Positions 1 through 7,646 of a stretch of DNA of 64,000 bases are shown piece by piece. Source of the stretch: Bacteroides sp. 214 (GTDB lineage Bacteria; Bacteroidota; Bacteroidia; Bacteroidales; Bacteroidaceae); contig NZ_QVML01000004.1 of assembly GCF_010501015.1 (NCBI RefSeq), forward strand, positions 1-64,000, read 5' to 3'. Numbering within the stretch: position 1 is the first letter of the stretch; the number at the start of each line of letters is the position of its first letter. The translations under genes and the position numbers were made by a program. Below the pieces are notes generated by a model. That model saw nothing but the letters and a program-made list of their open reading frames with translations, was not told the DNA's origin and made no database searches.

Positions 1-145
1 CAAAAATAAAGGCATTTAGAGCACAGTTCAGAGGAGTAAGGGAAAGGGAATTCTTTATATACAGGCTGACAAATATTTATGCATAAAAATAAAATCCCTC
101 AGGTTTTTACGTTGATCCATTTTTACAGGGTTGTCCTAAAAAGAA

Positions 146-178
146 AAATCCCTGAAACATAGACAGTTTCAGGGATTT
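146..178 (-). terminator. Rho-independent terminator of the tRNA-Phe gene
   Basis: A perfect 13-bp inverted repeat (146-158 against 166-178, arm AAATCCCTGAAAC) has a 7-nt loop. Read on the minus strand it is followed by a T-rich run broken by one C. It lies 26 nt past the 3' end of the tRNA-Phe gene. The first 145 bases of the window hold no gene that I can support. Confidence 0.75.
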
Positions 179-203
179 GCTTCGTTTTGCTACTCTTTTT
201 AAG

Positions 204-276
204 TGGTGCCACCAGGAATCGAACCGGGGACACAAGGATTTTCAGTCCTTTGCTCTACCAACTGAGCTATGGCACC
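204..276 (-). tRNA. tRNA-Phe (anticodon GAA)
   Basis: The reverse complement folds as a complete 73-nt cloverleaf. The acceptor arm GGTGCCA pairs with TGGCACC and is followed by discriminator A. The D-arm is AGCTCAGTTGGTAGAGC, the anticodon loop CTGAAAA carries GAA, and the T-arm contains GGTTCGATTCC. CCA is not encoded. A consensus Bacteroides promoter lies just upstream and a terminator just downstream, so it appears to be a single-gene transcript. Confidence 0.97.
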
Positions 277-292
277 TTTGTGATTGCGGGTG

Positions 293-323
293 CAAAATTA
301 AACCTTTTTTTTTAATCCCCAAG
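293..323 (-). promoter_or_regulatory. Bacteroides-type promoter of tRNA-Phe
   Basis: On the minus strand, TAATTTTG (293-300) fits the -7 consensus TAnnTTTG. CTTG (320-323) sits 19 bp upstream at the -33 position, one base from TTTG. Transcription would start about 10 nt before the tRNA. The leader at 277-296 is identical over 20 nt to the leader of the tRNA-Met gene at 5102-5121. Confidence 0.75.
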
Positions 324-360
324 TATATTCGCGAATTTAATTAAAATATTTGCAGAATTA

Positions 361-390
361 TTTGTGTGAAAGAAAAAATACGTAATTTTG
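361..390 (+). promoter_or_regulatory. Bacteroides-type promoter of tRNA-Pro
   Basis: TTTG (361-364), an 18-bp spacer and TAATTTTG (383-390) match the -33/-7 consensus of the major Bacteroidetes sigma factor. The tRNA-Pro gene starts 16 nt downstream of the -7 box. Confidence 0.75.
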
Positions 391-406
391 CAAACGCAAA
401 CAGCAG

Positions 407-479
407 CGGAATGTAGCGCAGTTGGTAGCGCACTACGTTCGGGACGTAGGGGTCGGGCGTTCGAGTCGCCTCATTCCGA
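407..479 (+). tRNA. tRNA-Pro (anticodon CGG)
   Basis: A complete 73-nt cloverleaf. Acceptor CGGAATG pairs with CATTCCG and discriminator A follows. The anticodon stem CTACG/CGTAG encloses loop TTCGGGA, anticodon CGG, which reads CCG. The T-arm contains GTTCGAGTC. The C1-G72 acceptor end is typical of bacterial tRNA-Pro. CCA is not encoded. Confidence 0.96.
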
Positions 480-480
480 C

Positions 481-517
481 AAAAAAGGTTTAACTTTCAA
501 TAAGTTAAACCTTTTTT
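481..517. terminator. Bidirectional terminator between tRNA-Pro and the aldo/keto reductase gene
   Basis: AAAAAAGGTTTAACTT pairs with its inverted copy AAGTTAAACCTTTTTT across a short loop. It is flanked by A-run and T-run, so it can serve both the + strand tRNA-Pro and the minus-strand gene ending at 525. Confidence 0.85.
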
Positions 518-524
518 GTTCCGC

Positions 525-1901
525 TTAAAACTCTTTTCCTTGTTTTAATAATTCTACATATTCATCAATCTTTTCCATCTCTTTAGGGATGTTGATGCGC
601 TGTGGGCAATGTTCCCGACATTTGTCGCATCCAATGCAATGATTTGCTTGGCGAAGTTTTGGCACGCTACGATCGTAACCTATCAAGAAGGCGCGGCGAG
701 CCTTACGGTAATTCTCATCTTGCGAACTCTTTGGTACATTTCCTTCGGTAACACATTTATTATAATGTAGGAATACGCTTGGGATGTCTATTCCGTAAGG
801 GCATGGCATACAATATTGACAATTGGTGCAGCGGATGAGTGGGAGTTCTACCATCATGTCGGCAATCTCTTTCAAAAGAGTGTCTTCTTCGTTAGAGAGT
901 GGCTCTAGTGGTGAGTAAGTGCGGAGGTTATCTTGTAAGTGCTCCATATAAGTCATGCCACTAAGCACGGTAAGTACCCCCGGAGGAGTACCCGCAAAGC
1001 GGAAAGCCCAAGAGGCAATGCTCTCTTGTGGGCGACGGCGTTTAAGCATCTCTGCCATGTGAGCGTTGATACTCGCTAATCTTCCACCCAGAAGAGGCTC
1101 CATGATGACGGCAGGGACGTTGTGCTTTACCAATTCAGTATAAAGGTACTCCGCATTTACGTTTCTACCCGATGCATGATTCCAATCCTGATAATTGAGC
1201 TGTATCTGGCAGAAATCCCACTGTATATCCATAGCAAGTAAATGGTCAAACACTTCGACTGCTCCGTGAAACGACCATCCCAGATTACGAATGCGTCCGG
1301 CTTCACGCTCTTTTAAGAAGAAGTCGAGCAGCCCATTGTCTATGAAGCGGCTTTCGAATGTGGAGATACCGTTGCCGCCACCTACCGAATGAAGCAGATA
1401 GTAATCGATATAATCTACTTGCAGGTCTTTCATGGATTGGCGATACATGGCAATCCCGCTCTCAAGTGTATTGTTGCGCGAAGACTTGGTGGCAATAAAG
1501 TATTTATCTCGTGGATGGCGACTTAGTGCAATGCCCGTTGATGCTTCGGACCAGCCCTGAATATAAACCGGAGCGGTGTCGAAGTAGTTTACGCCGTGTG
1601 CAATGGCATAGTCAACCAGCCTGTTTACGGTTTCTTGGTCAATTTCATCGCCACTGCCATCTTCTTTCTTCTTCATAGGCCAACGCATACATCCATACCC
1701 CAGTAGCGAAACTTTATCGCCCGAGTGAGGATTGGTGCGGAAGGTCATTTTGTCTTTGGGTATTTCGCTCGATTCGGCTGCATTGTCCGATGAGTTTTCT
1801 TTCGGGCTACAGCCATACAAGGAAGTAGTGGCAAGCGCTCCAGCTCCCAATACCTTAAAAAACTCTCTACGGTTTATCTTGTTTTTCTTATTCTCTTTCA
1901 T
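525..1901 (-). CDS. Tat-exported aldo/keto reductase with C-terminal 4Fe-4S domain
   Basis: 458 residues. The N-terminus has a twin-arginine motif (RREFFK, residues 11-16), a hydrophobic stretch and a possible lipobox LYGC near residue 31, so export in folded form, perhaps as a lipoprotein, is likely. Residues 50-340 form an aldo/keto reductase barrel: LGYGCMRWP, then FDTAPVY with the catalytic Asp and Tyr, KSS at the usual Lys, and LHSVGG at the usual His. The last 110 residues carry ferredoxin-like Cys clusters (CTNCQYCMPCPYG and CIGCDKCREHCP) that fit two 4Fe-4S clusters. The gene lies 22 nt downstream of the Fe-S membrane protein gene and is probably co-transcribed with it, which suggests electron supply from the membrane. 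The substrate cannot be told from sequence. Confidence 0.9.
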   Translation of the reverse strand: MKENKKNKINRREFFKVLGAGALATTSLYGCSPKENSSDNAAESSEIPKDKMTFRTNPHSGDKVSLLGYGCMRWPMKKKEDGSGDEIDQETVNRLVDYAIAHGVNYFDTAPVYIQGWSEASTGIALSRHPRDKYFIATKSSRNNTLESGIAMYRQSMKDLQVDYIDYYLLHSVGGGNGISTFESRFIDNGLLDFFLKEREAGRIRNLGWSFHGAVEVFDHLLAMDIQWDFCQIQLNYQDWNHASGRNVNAEYLYTELVKHNVPAVIMEPLLGGRLASINAHMAEMLKRRRPQESIASWAFRFAGTPPGVLTVLSGMTYMEHLQDNLRTYSPLEPLSNEEDTLLKEIADMMVELPLIRCTNCQYCMPCPYGIDIPSVFLHYNKCVTEGNVPKSSQDENYRKARRAFLIGYDRSVPKLRQANHCIGCDKCREHCPQRINIPKEMEKIDEYVELLKQGKEF

Positions 1902-1923
1902 TGTACTTCAGCTTTTGTTGTGG

Positions 1924-3390
1924 TTAAATAAAGCTATGTCTTTCATGACCTTCCACATGAATGGCGCTGAATGGACGCGCCGGACAAAGGTTCTCGCATG
2001 CACCGCAACCAATACAACGGCTGGTGTCAATGGCGGGAATCTTTATAGAGTTGGGATCTTTGGTATTGCTTGGAACCATCATAATAGCTCCCGTAGGACA
2101 GTGGCGTGCGCAGTTATTGCATTTCACCCCTTTAGTGGTCAGGCAATTCCTTCTGAACCACACCGCGTGTCCTATTTGTATAGATGATTTTTCGGCTACG
2201 CTGATGGGATGTATGGCATGAGTGGGACAAACCTCTGCGCACTTGGTACATTCGGGACGGCAGTAGCCACGCTCGTATGACATCTCGGGTTGCATAAATC
2301 GGTCTAATTTTTCGGATGGGCGAAGTACCTGATTCGGACATACCGAAACACATAGCTGGCAAGCCGTGCAATGCTGACCGAAATTCTTTGCACTCTCGGC
2401 TCCGGCAGGAAAAATAGGTGTGGTGCGTTTAGGTATTTTCTTGTCTTCGATAATTGCCAGTCCGCCATCTACCTTTCTTTCTTGTGCTTTCAGCGTGGCG
2501 CTCACAGCGACCATGCCTACTGCCGAAAGGAAGTTGCGGCGTGAAGAATCTTTGGCATCTTTTTTACCTCTGGGGCGTGCATAAGTGAGTGCGTTTTTGT
2601 TGCACGTGCCAATACAGTTCATACATGCCACACAGCGGCTGTAGTCAATCTTTTGGTCTTCTGGGTTGATGCAGGAAGCCTTGCAGTTGCGTGCACAAAG
2701 TCCGCATTTGTTGCACTTATCAGCATCGATAATCGGTTTGAAATAGGAGAAGCGAGAGAAGAAGCCGAGCAGTGTTCCTGCTGGACAAATGGTGTTGCAA
2801 TAGGTGCGTCCGTTTCGCCAAGCCAATATACTGATTATAGTAAGTGTTGCGATGGCAACTGCCAGTGTTAGCCCACTTTTCAGCCATACCTCGGTAGAGT
2901 AGAAGAGATAGCTATCGGCACGTTCGGCAACGCAAGCCAGCAAATTGTTTCCCCACTGATACACAGGTGCAAAAATCGTAGAGGCTATGCGTCCATAAGC
3001 ACTGTATGGTTCCAATATAGCAACAAGCCAGTTAAACCCCATGATAAGTGCTAATACAAAAACACCCAACAGCGTATATCGTAACCACGAAATGGCAGGT
3101 GAGAATCTAAAACGGCGTTTCTTTTTCTTTCGTTGGGCAGATACCCATGATACACCGTCTTGAAATACGCCCAGCGGACAAATCACCGAACAGTAAACGC
3201 GCCCGAAGAGTAGCGTGAGCAATATCAATACAATAATGATACCGATGTGCAACGCAATGATTGCCGGGATAAGTTGAATGTGAGCTAACCATCCCAGCCA
3301 TTTGTGTAGACCCCCTGTAAAGTCAAGAAACAGCAACGTAAGCAGCGTGAACCAAAAGAGAGCCGCGCCAATCCTTGTTTTTCGTAACAT
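1924..3390 (-). CDS. NapH/NapG-like polyferredoxin membrane protein
   Basis: 488 residues. The N-terminal half has about four to five membrane helices and the paired motifs CSVICPLGVFQD and CNTICPAGTLLG, as in NapH/NosR/YccM-type quinol-linked membrane ferredoxins. Next come ferredoxin clusters (CNKCGLCARNC, CVACMNCIGTC), then an internal twin-arginine-like stretch (SRRNFLSAVG, near residue 286). A second polyferredoxin part similar to NapG/MauM follows (CTACQLCVSVCP, CTKCAEVCP, CNNCARHCP, CIGCGACENLCP). It therefore reads like a NapH-type membrane protein fused to a NapG-type ferredoxin. It probably moves electrons from the menaquinone pool to the exported aldo/keto reductase encoded next. 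No nitrate reductase gene is nearby. Function is inferred from domains and neighbours. Confidence 0.85.
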   Translation of the reverse strand: MLRKTRIGAALFWFTLLTLLFLDFTGGLHKWLGWLAHIQLIPAIIALHIGIIIVLILLTLLFGRVYCSVICPLGVFQDGVSWVSAQRKKKKRRFRFSPAISWLRYTLLGVFVLALIMGFNWLVAILEPYSAYGRIASTIFAPVYQWGNNLLACVAERADSYLFYSTEVWLKSGLTLAVAIATLTIISILAWRNGRTYCNTICPAGTLLGFFSRFSYFKPIIDADKCNKCGLCARNCKASCINPEDQKIDYSRCVACMNCIGTCNKNALTYARPRGKKDAKDSSRRNFLSAVGMVAVSATLKAQERKVDGGLAIIEDKKIPKRTTPIFPAGAESAKNFGQHCTACQLCVSVCPNQVLRPSEKLDRFMQPEMSYERGYCRPECTKCAEVCPTHAIHPISVAEKSSIQIGHAVWFRRNCLTTKGVKCNNCARHCPTGAIMMVPSNTKDPNSIKIPAIDTSRCIGCGACENLCPARPFSAIHVEGHERHSFI

Positions 3391-3539
3391 AGCCGTAATT
3401 TTATTATTTCGTGTAAAACCGCATAAAAATAGCGTATTATTTCTATCTTACAAAAAATACCTGCCATTTATCCCTTGGTTTTTAGGATTTCATTGTGTGT
3501 CTTAAAAAATGATACATCAACAATAGCTCGTCAGAAAGC

Positions 3540-3623
3540 AATGCATTAGCGATATAACTCAATGCATTAACAGTATAACTCGTTGCATTAACGAAATAAC
3601 TCATTGCATTAATTAAGTGCTTA
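3540..3623. repeat. Tandem repeat array, 21-bp period, about 4 units
   Basis: Units start at 3540, 3561, 3582 and 3603. Each begins (A/G)(A/T)TGCATTA and the first three end ATAACTC; the fourth decays after its first ten bases. The array opens a 748-bp gene-free region (3391-4138). That region also holds a conserved block, two further arrays and the promoter of the gene at 4139. No coding sequence was found in it. Confidence 0.8.
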
Positions 3624-3644
3624 TTCATTATAACGCATTGCTAT

Positions 3645-3797
3645 ACACTCCCAAACGGCATTTATCGAAATAGGTCTTCACATTCACAAACCGCTGTAAG
3701 TGAATGACGGTAAACGAGTTACGTGTGAAGACCCCCTGTTTTATCCTTCACGAGGTCTTCACAGCCAATTTTCTGACTGGTTTTGTGTTAAGAAATC
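3645..3797 (+). repeat. Intergenic repeat block, copy 1 (inverted copy at 20696-20850)
   Basis: Bases 3671-3784 match the reverse complement of the copy near 20700-20819 at all but about seven positions by eye, and weaker similarity extends left to about 3645. Inside, GGTCTTCAC (3673-3681), its inverse GTGAAGACC (3725-3733) and again GGTCTTCAC (3754-3762) mark a 61-bp module with inverted ends. The block is flanked by tandem arrays in both copies. No open frame covers it. Confidence 0.85.
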
Positions 3798-3875
3798 AGT
3801 GAGAAACGAGGTGGAAATCAGTGAGAAACGAGGTGGAAATCAGTGAGAAATGAAGTGAAAAACAGTGAGAAAAAA
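3794..3875. repeat. Tandem repeat array, 22-bp period, about 4 units
   Basis: Units begin at 3794, 3816, 3838 and 3860, each with AATCAGTGAGAAA or a one-base variant, followed by a (C/T)GA(G/A)GTG part. The first two units are identical. The related array at 20618-20705 has the same unit on the opposite strand, more diverged. Confidence 0.85.
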
Positions 3876-3905
3876 CATTGCTTAAAGCTCTTATTAAAAT
3901 AGACT

Positions 3906-4010
3906 CCGTCAGCCATAACCTCATCTCCCGTCTGCCTATACTTCATGCTCCGTCTGCCATAGTTTCATTGCCCGTGCACCTATGACTCACGACCACTCAG
4001 CCGTAGGCAG
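3906..4010. repeat. Tandem repeat array, 22-bp period, about 5 units
   Basis: Units begin at 3906, 3928, 3950, 3972 and 3994. The core is CCGTC(A/T)GCC(A/T)ATA followed by a TCAT part. The unit sequence is shared, on the same strand, with the array at 20868-20972. Confidence 0.8.
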
Positions 4011-4044
4011 AATGTGTTAAATTCAACATAAATTCAGATAAATA

Positions 4045-4075
4045 CTTGTTGTTATAATTAAAACTGGTATTTTTG
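4045..4075 (+). promoter_or_regulatory. Promoter of the secreted protein gene at 4139
   Basis: CTTG (4045-4048), an exact 19-bp spacer and TATTTTTG (4068-4075) fit the Bacteroides consensus. The start codon is 64 nt downstream, leaving an AT-rich untranslated leader. Confidence 0.7.
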
Positions 4076-4138
4076 CCAAATAAAGAGGTGTATATCACCT
4101 ACTAAAACAACATTACTAATTTATAAAACATTTTATCT

Positions 4139-4903
4139 ATGAAGACAAAATTACTTTTTGGTATTTTTATGATGTGTGCACTGTTTAGTGCAAAAACTGC
4201 GATGGCGCAAGATTGGACTAATGTTAAAGTGTATGATCTTGAGGTATGGAGTGCGGCTACTGTTGCTAATCTTGCTGCTGATACAGAGAATTGGGAAGCT
4301 GATATGAATGGAGACGTTGTTCGACGCTACAAAAATAAAGTGGCAACTGTTGATAAAGGGGTGTTCAAAGCAAACAATGTTGAAATAGAAGAACTTAAGG
4401 GTTTCCTAATTGGAGGTGGATCCCTCAGTGCAGGTAACTTTAATATTCGCCATAATTGGGAAGGCAATATGGGTGTTCAGTGTGGTAGTTCAAATAAAGA
4501 TGTTATTATTAAAGATCTAGTCGCAGGTCAAAAAGTGATAGTTAAATTTATAAGTGCCAAAGATAGTGAGGCACGTGGATTTTCCAGTATTACTAACCTG
4601 ACAGGAGAGGTTGGTCCTACTACTTGGGGAGACCCCAAATCTGTTGTTACTAATGAGTTTATGGTTGTAGCAAACGGAGATGTGTCTCTCAAATATAGTG
4701 GTGGTATTATATTAAAATCAATAACTATCCAAGAGGTTTCAACCGGCATCGGCGAAGTTGTTGCAGAAAAAGCAATCGTAAAAACAGAATATTACAGCGT
4801 GTCAGGTGCTAAATTGGCAGAACCTGCAGCAGGCTTTAATATCGTAAGATATATATACGAAGACGGTTCTTCAAAAGCAACTAAAATGTTTTTGAAAGAC
4901 TAA
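4139..4903 (+). CDS. Secreted protein of unknown function with a C-terminal sorting-like segment
   Basis: 254 residues. A type I signal peptide (about residues 1-23, ending AMAQ) is followed by a mature part rich in beta-strand-like sequence with no motif I recognise. After TGIGEVVAEKA near residue 203 the last 50 residues (YYSVSGAKLAEPAAG, then KATKMFLKD) resemble the end of type IX secretion C-terminal domains. Such tails are also found in Bacteroides proteins although most Bacteroides lack that system. The gene stands alone with its own promoter and terminator. A glycan- or surface-associated role is only a guess. Confidence 0.8.
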   Translation: MKTKLLFGIFMMCALFSAKTAMAQDWTNVKVYDLEVWSAATVANLAADTENWEADMNGDVVRRYKNKVATVDKGVFKANNVEIEELKGFLIGGGSLSAGNFNIRHNWEGNMGVQCGSSNKDVIIKDLVAGQKVIVKFISAKDSEARGFSSITNLTGEVGPTTWGDPKSVVTNEFMVVANGDVSLKYSGGIILKSITIQEVSTGIGEVVAEKAIVKTEYYSVSGAKLAEPAAGFNIVRYIYEDGSSKATKMFLKD

Positions 4904-4925
4904 TAACGTCTTTTTATGAAATAAG

Positions 4926-4960
4926 AAGAGCCGGTGAACTTTGCGTCACCGGCTCTTTTA
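4926..4960 (+). terminator. Terminator of the 4139 gene
   Basis: A 12-bp perfect stem AAGAGCCGGTGA / TCACCGGCTCTT (4926-4937 against 4946-4957), 8-nt loop, followed by a T run. It lies 22 nt after the stop codon. Confidence 0.9.
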
Positions 4961-5022
4961 GTATTAAAAAAAGAAAAGGCACCCAAGAGTGGAAGCCTCC
5001 TAAATGCCTATTCTTTTGATTG

Positions 5023-5096
5023 TAGCGCGACCCAGGATTGAACTGGGGACCTCATGATTATGAATCATGCGCTCTAACCGGCTGAGCTATCGCGCC
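5023..5096 (-). tRNA. tRNA-Met (anticodon CAT)
   Basis: A complete 74-nt cloverleaf on the minus strand. Acceptor GGCGCGA pairs with TCGCGCT, with a G1-U72 wobble. The D-arm is AGCTCAGCCGGTTAGAGC, the anticodon stem CATGA/TCATG encloses loop TTCATAA, and the T-arm contains GTTCAATCC. It is not an initiator type, which lacks pairing at 1-72 and has a GGG stem. It could be elongator Met, or the Ile tRNA whose CAT is modified by TilS; sequence alone does not settle this. CCA is not encoded. Confidence 0.95.
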
Positions 5097-5117
5097 ATCA
5101 ATTTGTGATTGCGGGTG

Positions 5118-5148
5118 CAAAGATAGAAGTTTTTTCTTATTCTCCAAA
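5118..5148 (-). promoter_or_regulatory. Consensus promoter of the tRNA-Met gene
   Basis: On the minus strand TTTG (5145-5148), exactly 19 bp, then TATCTTTG (5118-5125): a full match to TTTG-N19-TAnnTTTG. The following leader (5102-5121) is identical over 20 nt to that of tRNA-Phe at 277-296. Confidence 0.85.
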
Positions 5149-5278
5149 AAATAGATTTTATTTTGTGCAAGATTTCTTTCAATAAATAAAATTACCAAAA
5201 GAAATCTTTTTCACTTTATATAGTGTAATTCGGAAAAAGTCTTTATATTGCCAGCAATAACCGTTTAACGCAGAAATT

Positions 5279-5665
5279 ATGAAAAAAGAGAAAGTACATG
5301 TAGAGTATCTATTGAACCCAACATCGAAGAATCTTGTATGGTCGGCTATCAGTACACCTTCCGGAATGGAAGAGTGGTTTGCAGATAAAGTAATTTCCAA
5401 CGATAAACTTGTAACTTTCTATTGGGGGAAAACAGAGTCAAGAGAAGCAGAAATAACCGCTATAAGGGCTTATTCGTATATTCGTTTTCGTTGGCTGGAT
5501 GATGAAAACGAACGCGACTACTTTGAAATTAAAATGACCAATAGCGAACTAACCAACGATACTGTGATAGAAATCACTGATTTTGCCGACCCTGGCGAAG
5601 TAGATGATATGAAAGAGTTGTGGGATTCTCAGATAGAAGCCATGCGAAGGGCTTATGGTTTCTAA
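5279..5665 (+). CDS. START/SRPBCC-like domain protein
   Basis: 128 residues, cytosolic, no signal peptide. The sequence fits the small START-like fold common in Bacteroidetes: an N-terminal strand (KVHVEYLLN), then a helix with the VWSAISTPSGMEEWFAD signature seen in AHSA1-type proteins, antiparallel strands, and a long C-terminal helix (WDSQIEAMRRAYGF). The ligand is unknown. It lies directly upstream of, and on the same strand as, the LptF/G-like gene, but a terminator-like hairpin and a new promoter separate them. Confidence 0.85.
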   Translation: MKKEKVHVEYLLNPTSKNLVWSAISTPSGMEEWFADKVISNDKLVTFYWGKTESREAEITAIRAYSYIRFRWLDDENERDYFEIKMTNSELTNDTVIEITDFADPGEVDDMKELWDSQIEAMRRAYGF

Positions 5666-5672
5666 TTGTTAT

Positions 5673-5706
5673 AAAAGGTTGCGTTTTTTTCTGCAATCCC
5701 TTTTTT
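5673..5706 (+). terminator. Probable terminator of the START-like gene
   Basis: AAAAGGTTGC (5673-5682) can pair imperfectly with GCAATCCCTTTT, which runs into six T's. It starts 8 nt after the stop codon. The stem contains a bulge, so strength is uncertain. Confidence 0.5.
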
Positions 5707-5710
5707 GTGC

Positions 5711-5718
5711 TAATTTTG
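5711..5718 (+). promoter_or_regulatory. -7 promoter element of the LptF/G-like gene
   Basis: TAATTTTG matches TAnnTTTG. No clear -33 TTTG at the right spacing. A start point near 5725 would exclude the in-frame TTG at 5723 as start codon and favours ATG 5744. Confidence 0.6.
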
Positions 5719-5743
5719 CGTTTTGAACACTCAACGACGTGAG

Positions 5744-7642
5744 ATGCCGGGCATAAAAAAATTAGATCGCTTTTTGTTAAAGAGTTACTTGCTGACATTT
5801 GCCGGCACGTTTCTTATCTGCCTATTCATTTTTATGATGCAGTCCTTATGGAAGTATGTAGATGAATTGGTAGGTAAGGGGCTGGAGATGAATGTGCTTG
5901 CCTCTTTTTTCTATTATTCGGCATTAACCTTGGTGCCTGCGGCACTTCCGCTTGCCATACTATTGGCTTCTCTCATTACATTTGGTAATTTCGGCGAACG
6001 ATACGAGCTGCTGGCTATGAAGGCGGCGGGTATATCATTGCTCAAAATCATGCGACCGCTTATTGTACTTACCATGTTCTTGTGTTGCGTCTCCTTTTAT
6101 TTTCAGAATGTGGTAGGGCCTTATGCCAACGTTAAACTTCTTACACTGCTATACTCGGTAAAGCAAAAATCGCCCGAACTCGAAATACCCGAAGGCGTGT
6201 TCTATGATGGAATAGATCAATATAGTATTTATGTAAAAAAGAAAGATCGCAACACAGGGATACTCTATGATGTGATGATATACGACTTTTCTGAGGGATC
6301 TGATAAACCCCACATCATTGTTGCCGATTCGGGACGCTTGCAAATGACTGCCGACCAGCAACACCTCTATTTGCATCTTTACAGTGGCGAATCTTTTCAA
6401 AATATAAAAGCACAACAATCAAGCTCCAGTAGTGTGCCCTATATGCGCGAAACATTTCGTGAAAAACATACGCTGATAGAGTTTGACTCGGGCTTTAATA
6501 TGATGGACGAAGGTTACGCTACCAACCAATCCATAGGTAAAGACATGGCGATGCTAAGTCACTCCATCGACTCTATGACGACGGTAACCGATAGCATCGG
6601 GCGTAAGAATTTTAAGGATGCTAAGCAGGGGGTATTTCTCTATTCGCCATCGCTAAGCAAAGAAGATACGCTGAAAATGGCAGAAGCACGACTCACCAGC
6701 TTTAATGTGGATAGCCTTTATGCGAGTGCGACTCTGGCGCAGAAGCAAAAAACAATCAATTCTGCTGTAACACGTGCCGAAAGCTATAAGCAAGATCTAG
6801 AGTTTAAGAAATACACCATTAACGAAAGCGATCGTAACATTCGTCGCCACAAAACAGAATGGCATCGTAAGCTCTCTATATCGCTTTCCTGTCTTATATT
6901 CTTTTTTATAGGTGTGCCATTGGGTGCTATTATCCGTAAAGGAGGGCTTGGTATGCCAGTGGTTATTTCGGTGTTGCTCTTCATTTTTTATTATGTAATA
7001 GAGAATATGGGCTACAAAATGGCGCGCGATGGTAAATGGATAATGTTTATGGGTATGTGGCTTAGTACCGCTATTCTTGCGCCGCTCGGAGCGTTCCTTA
7101 CTTATAAGTCCAATAATGACTCGGTGGTATTCAATGCCGATATATATACTGCATGGATTAAGCGTGTGGTAGGTATACGCACTGTGCGGCACATGACGCG
7201 TAAAGATGTAATTATCGACGATCCGGATTACAACAGGCTGCCAAGTGGGTTGGAGAAACTTACCGCAGCTTGCAATCAATACCTTGTTACCCACCGATTG
7301 ACGAAAGCACCCAATTATTTCAAATTGTGGATGGTCGAAAAGGAGGATAAAGAGATTGTTGATATAAATAATCATTTGGAAGAGCTGGTTGATGAGATGT
7401 CCAACTCAAAGTCTACGTTAATCCTCAATTCGCTGAATAAATACCCCATCATTCCTACTGCAGCGCATACCAAACCATTCCGTATAGAGTGGATTAATAT
7501 GCTTACGGGGCTGCTGGTGCCTGTGGGGCTATTCTTTTATTTCCGCATGTGGGTTTTCCGCATACGGTTGAAGAAAGATATTGAAAAAGTAATAAAAATA
7601 AATGGCGATATACAAACCATGATTACCGAAAATAAGATATAA
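5744..7642 (+). CDS. LptF/LptG family LPS export permease (YjgP/YjgQ)
   Basis: 632 residues from ATG 5744. This start was chosen over TTG 5723 because a -7 box lies at 5711-5718. The N-terminus has the family pattern ([22 protein letters not shown]) and three membrane helices. A long periplasmic region follows, then three more helices near residues 380-470 ([19 protein letters not shown] is the conserved segment), and a C-terminal extension ends in a further helix. E. coli LptF and LptG are about 360 residues, so the middle and C-terminal insertions are large, as is usual in Bacteroidetes. It would act with LptB as the inner membrane part of the LPS transport machine. The ribBA gene starts 4 nt downstream, so the two are probably co-transcribed. 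Confidence 0.9.
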   Translation: MPGIKKLDRFLLKSYLLTFAGTFLICLFIFMMQSLWKYVDELVGKGLEMNVLASFFYYSALTLVPAALPLAILLASLITFGNFGERYELLAMKAAGISLLKIMRPLIVLTMFLCCVSFYFQNVVGPYANVKLLTLLYSVKQKSPELEIPEGVFYDGIDQYSIYVKKKDRNTGILYDVMIYDFSEGSDKPHIIVADSGRLQMTADQQHLYLHLYSGESFQNIKAQQSSSSSVPYMRETFREKHTLIEFDSGFNMMDEGYATNQSIGKDMAMLSHSIDSMTTVTDSIGRKNFKDAKQGVFLYSPSLSKEDTLKMAEARLTSFNVDSLYASATLAQKQKTINSAVTRAESYKQDLEFKKYTINESDRNIRRHKTEWHRKLSISLSCLIFFFIGVPLGAIIRKGGLGMPVVISVLLFIFYYVIENMGYKMARDGKWIMFMGMWLSTAILAPLGAFLTYKSNNDSVVFNADIYTAWIKRVVGIRTVRHMTRKDVIIDDPDYNRLPSGLEKLTAACNQYLVTHRLTKAPNYFKLWMVEKEDKEIVDINNHLEELVDEMSNSKSTLILNSLNKYPIIPTAAHTKPFRIEWINMLTGLLVPVGLFFYFRMWVFRIRLKKDIEKVIKINGDIQTMITENKI

Positions 7643-7646
7643 GAAT

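Noticed and set aside
3540..4010. CRISPR array
   Set aside because: The units are contiguous 21-22 bp tandem repeats with no unique spacers, and no cas genes are present. The same holds for the arrays near 20618, 20868, 34862 and 46317.
6797..7375. 192-residue frame on the minus strand
   Set aside because: It lies fully inside the LptF/G-like gene, has no promoter or recognisable domain, and is antisense to well-conserved sequence.
7643..7646. FMN riboswitch before ribBA
   Set aside because: Only 4 bp separate ribBA from the upstream gene, so there is no room for one.
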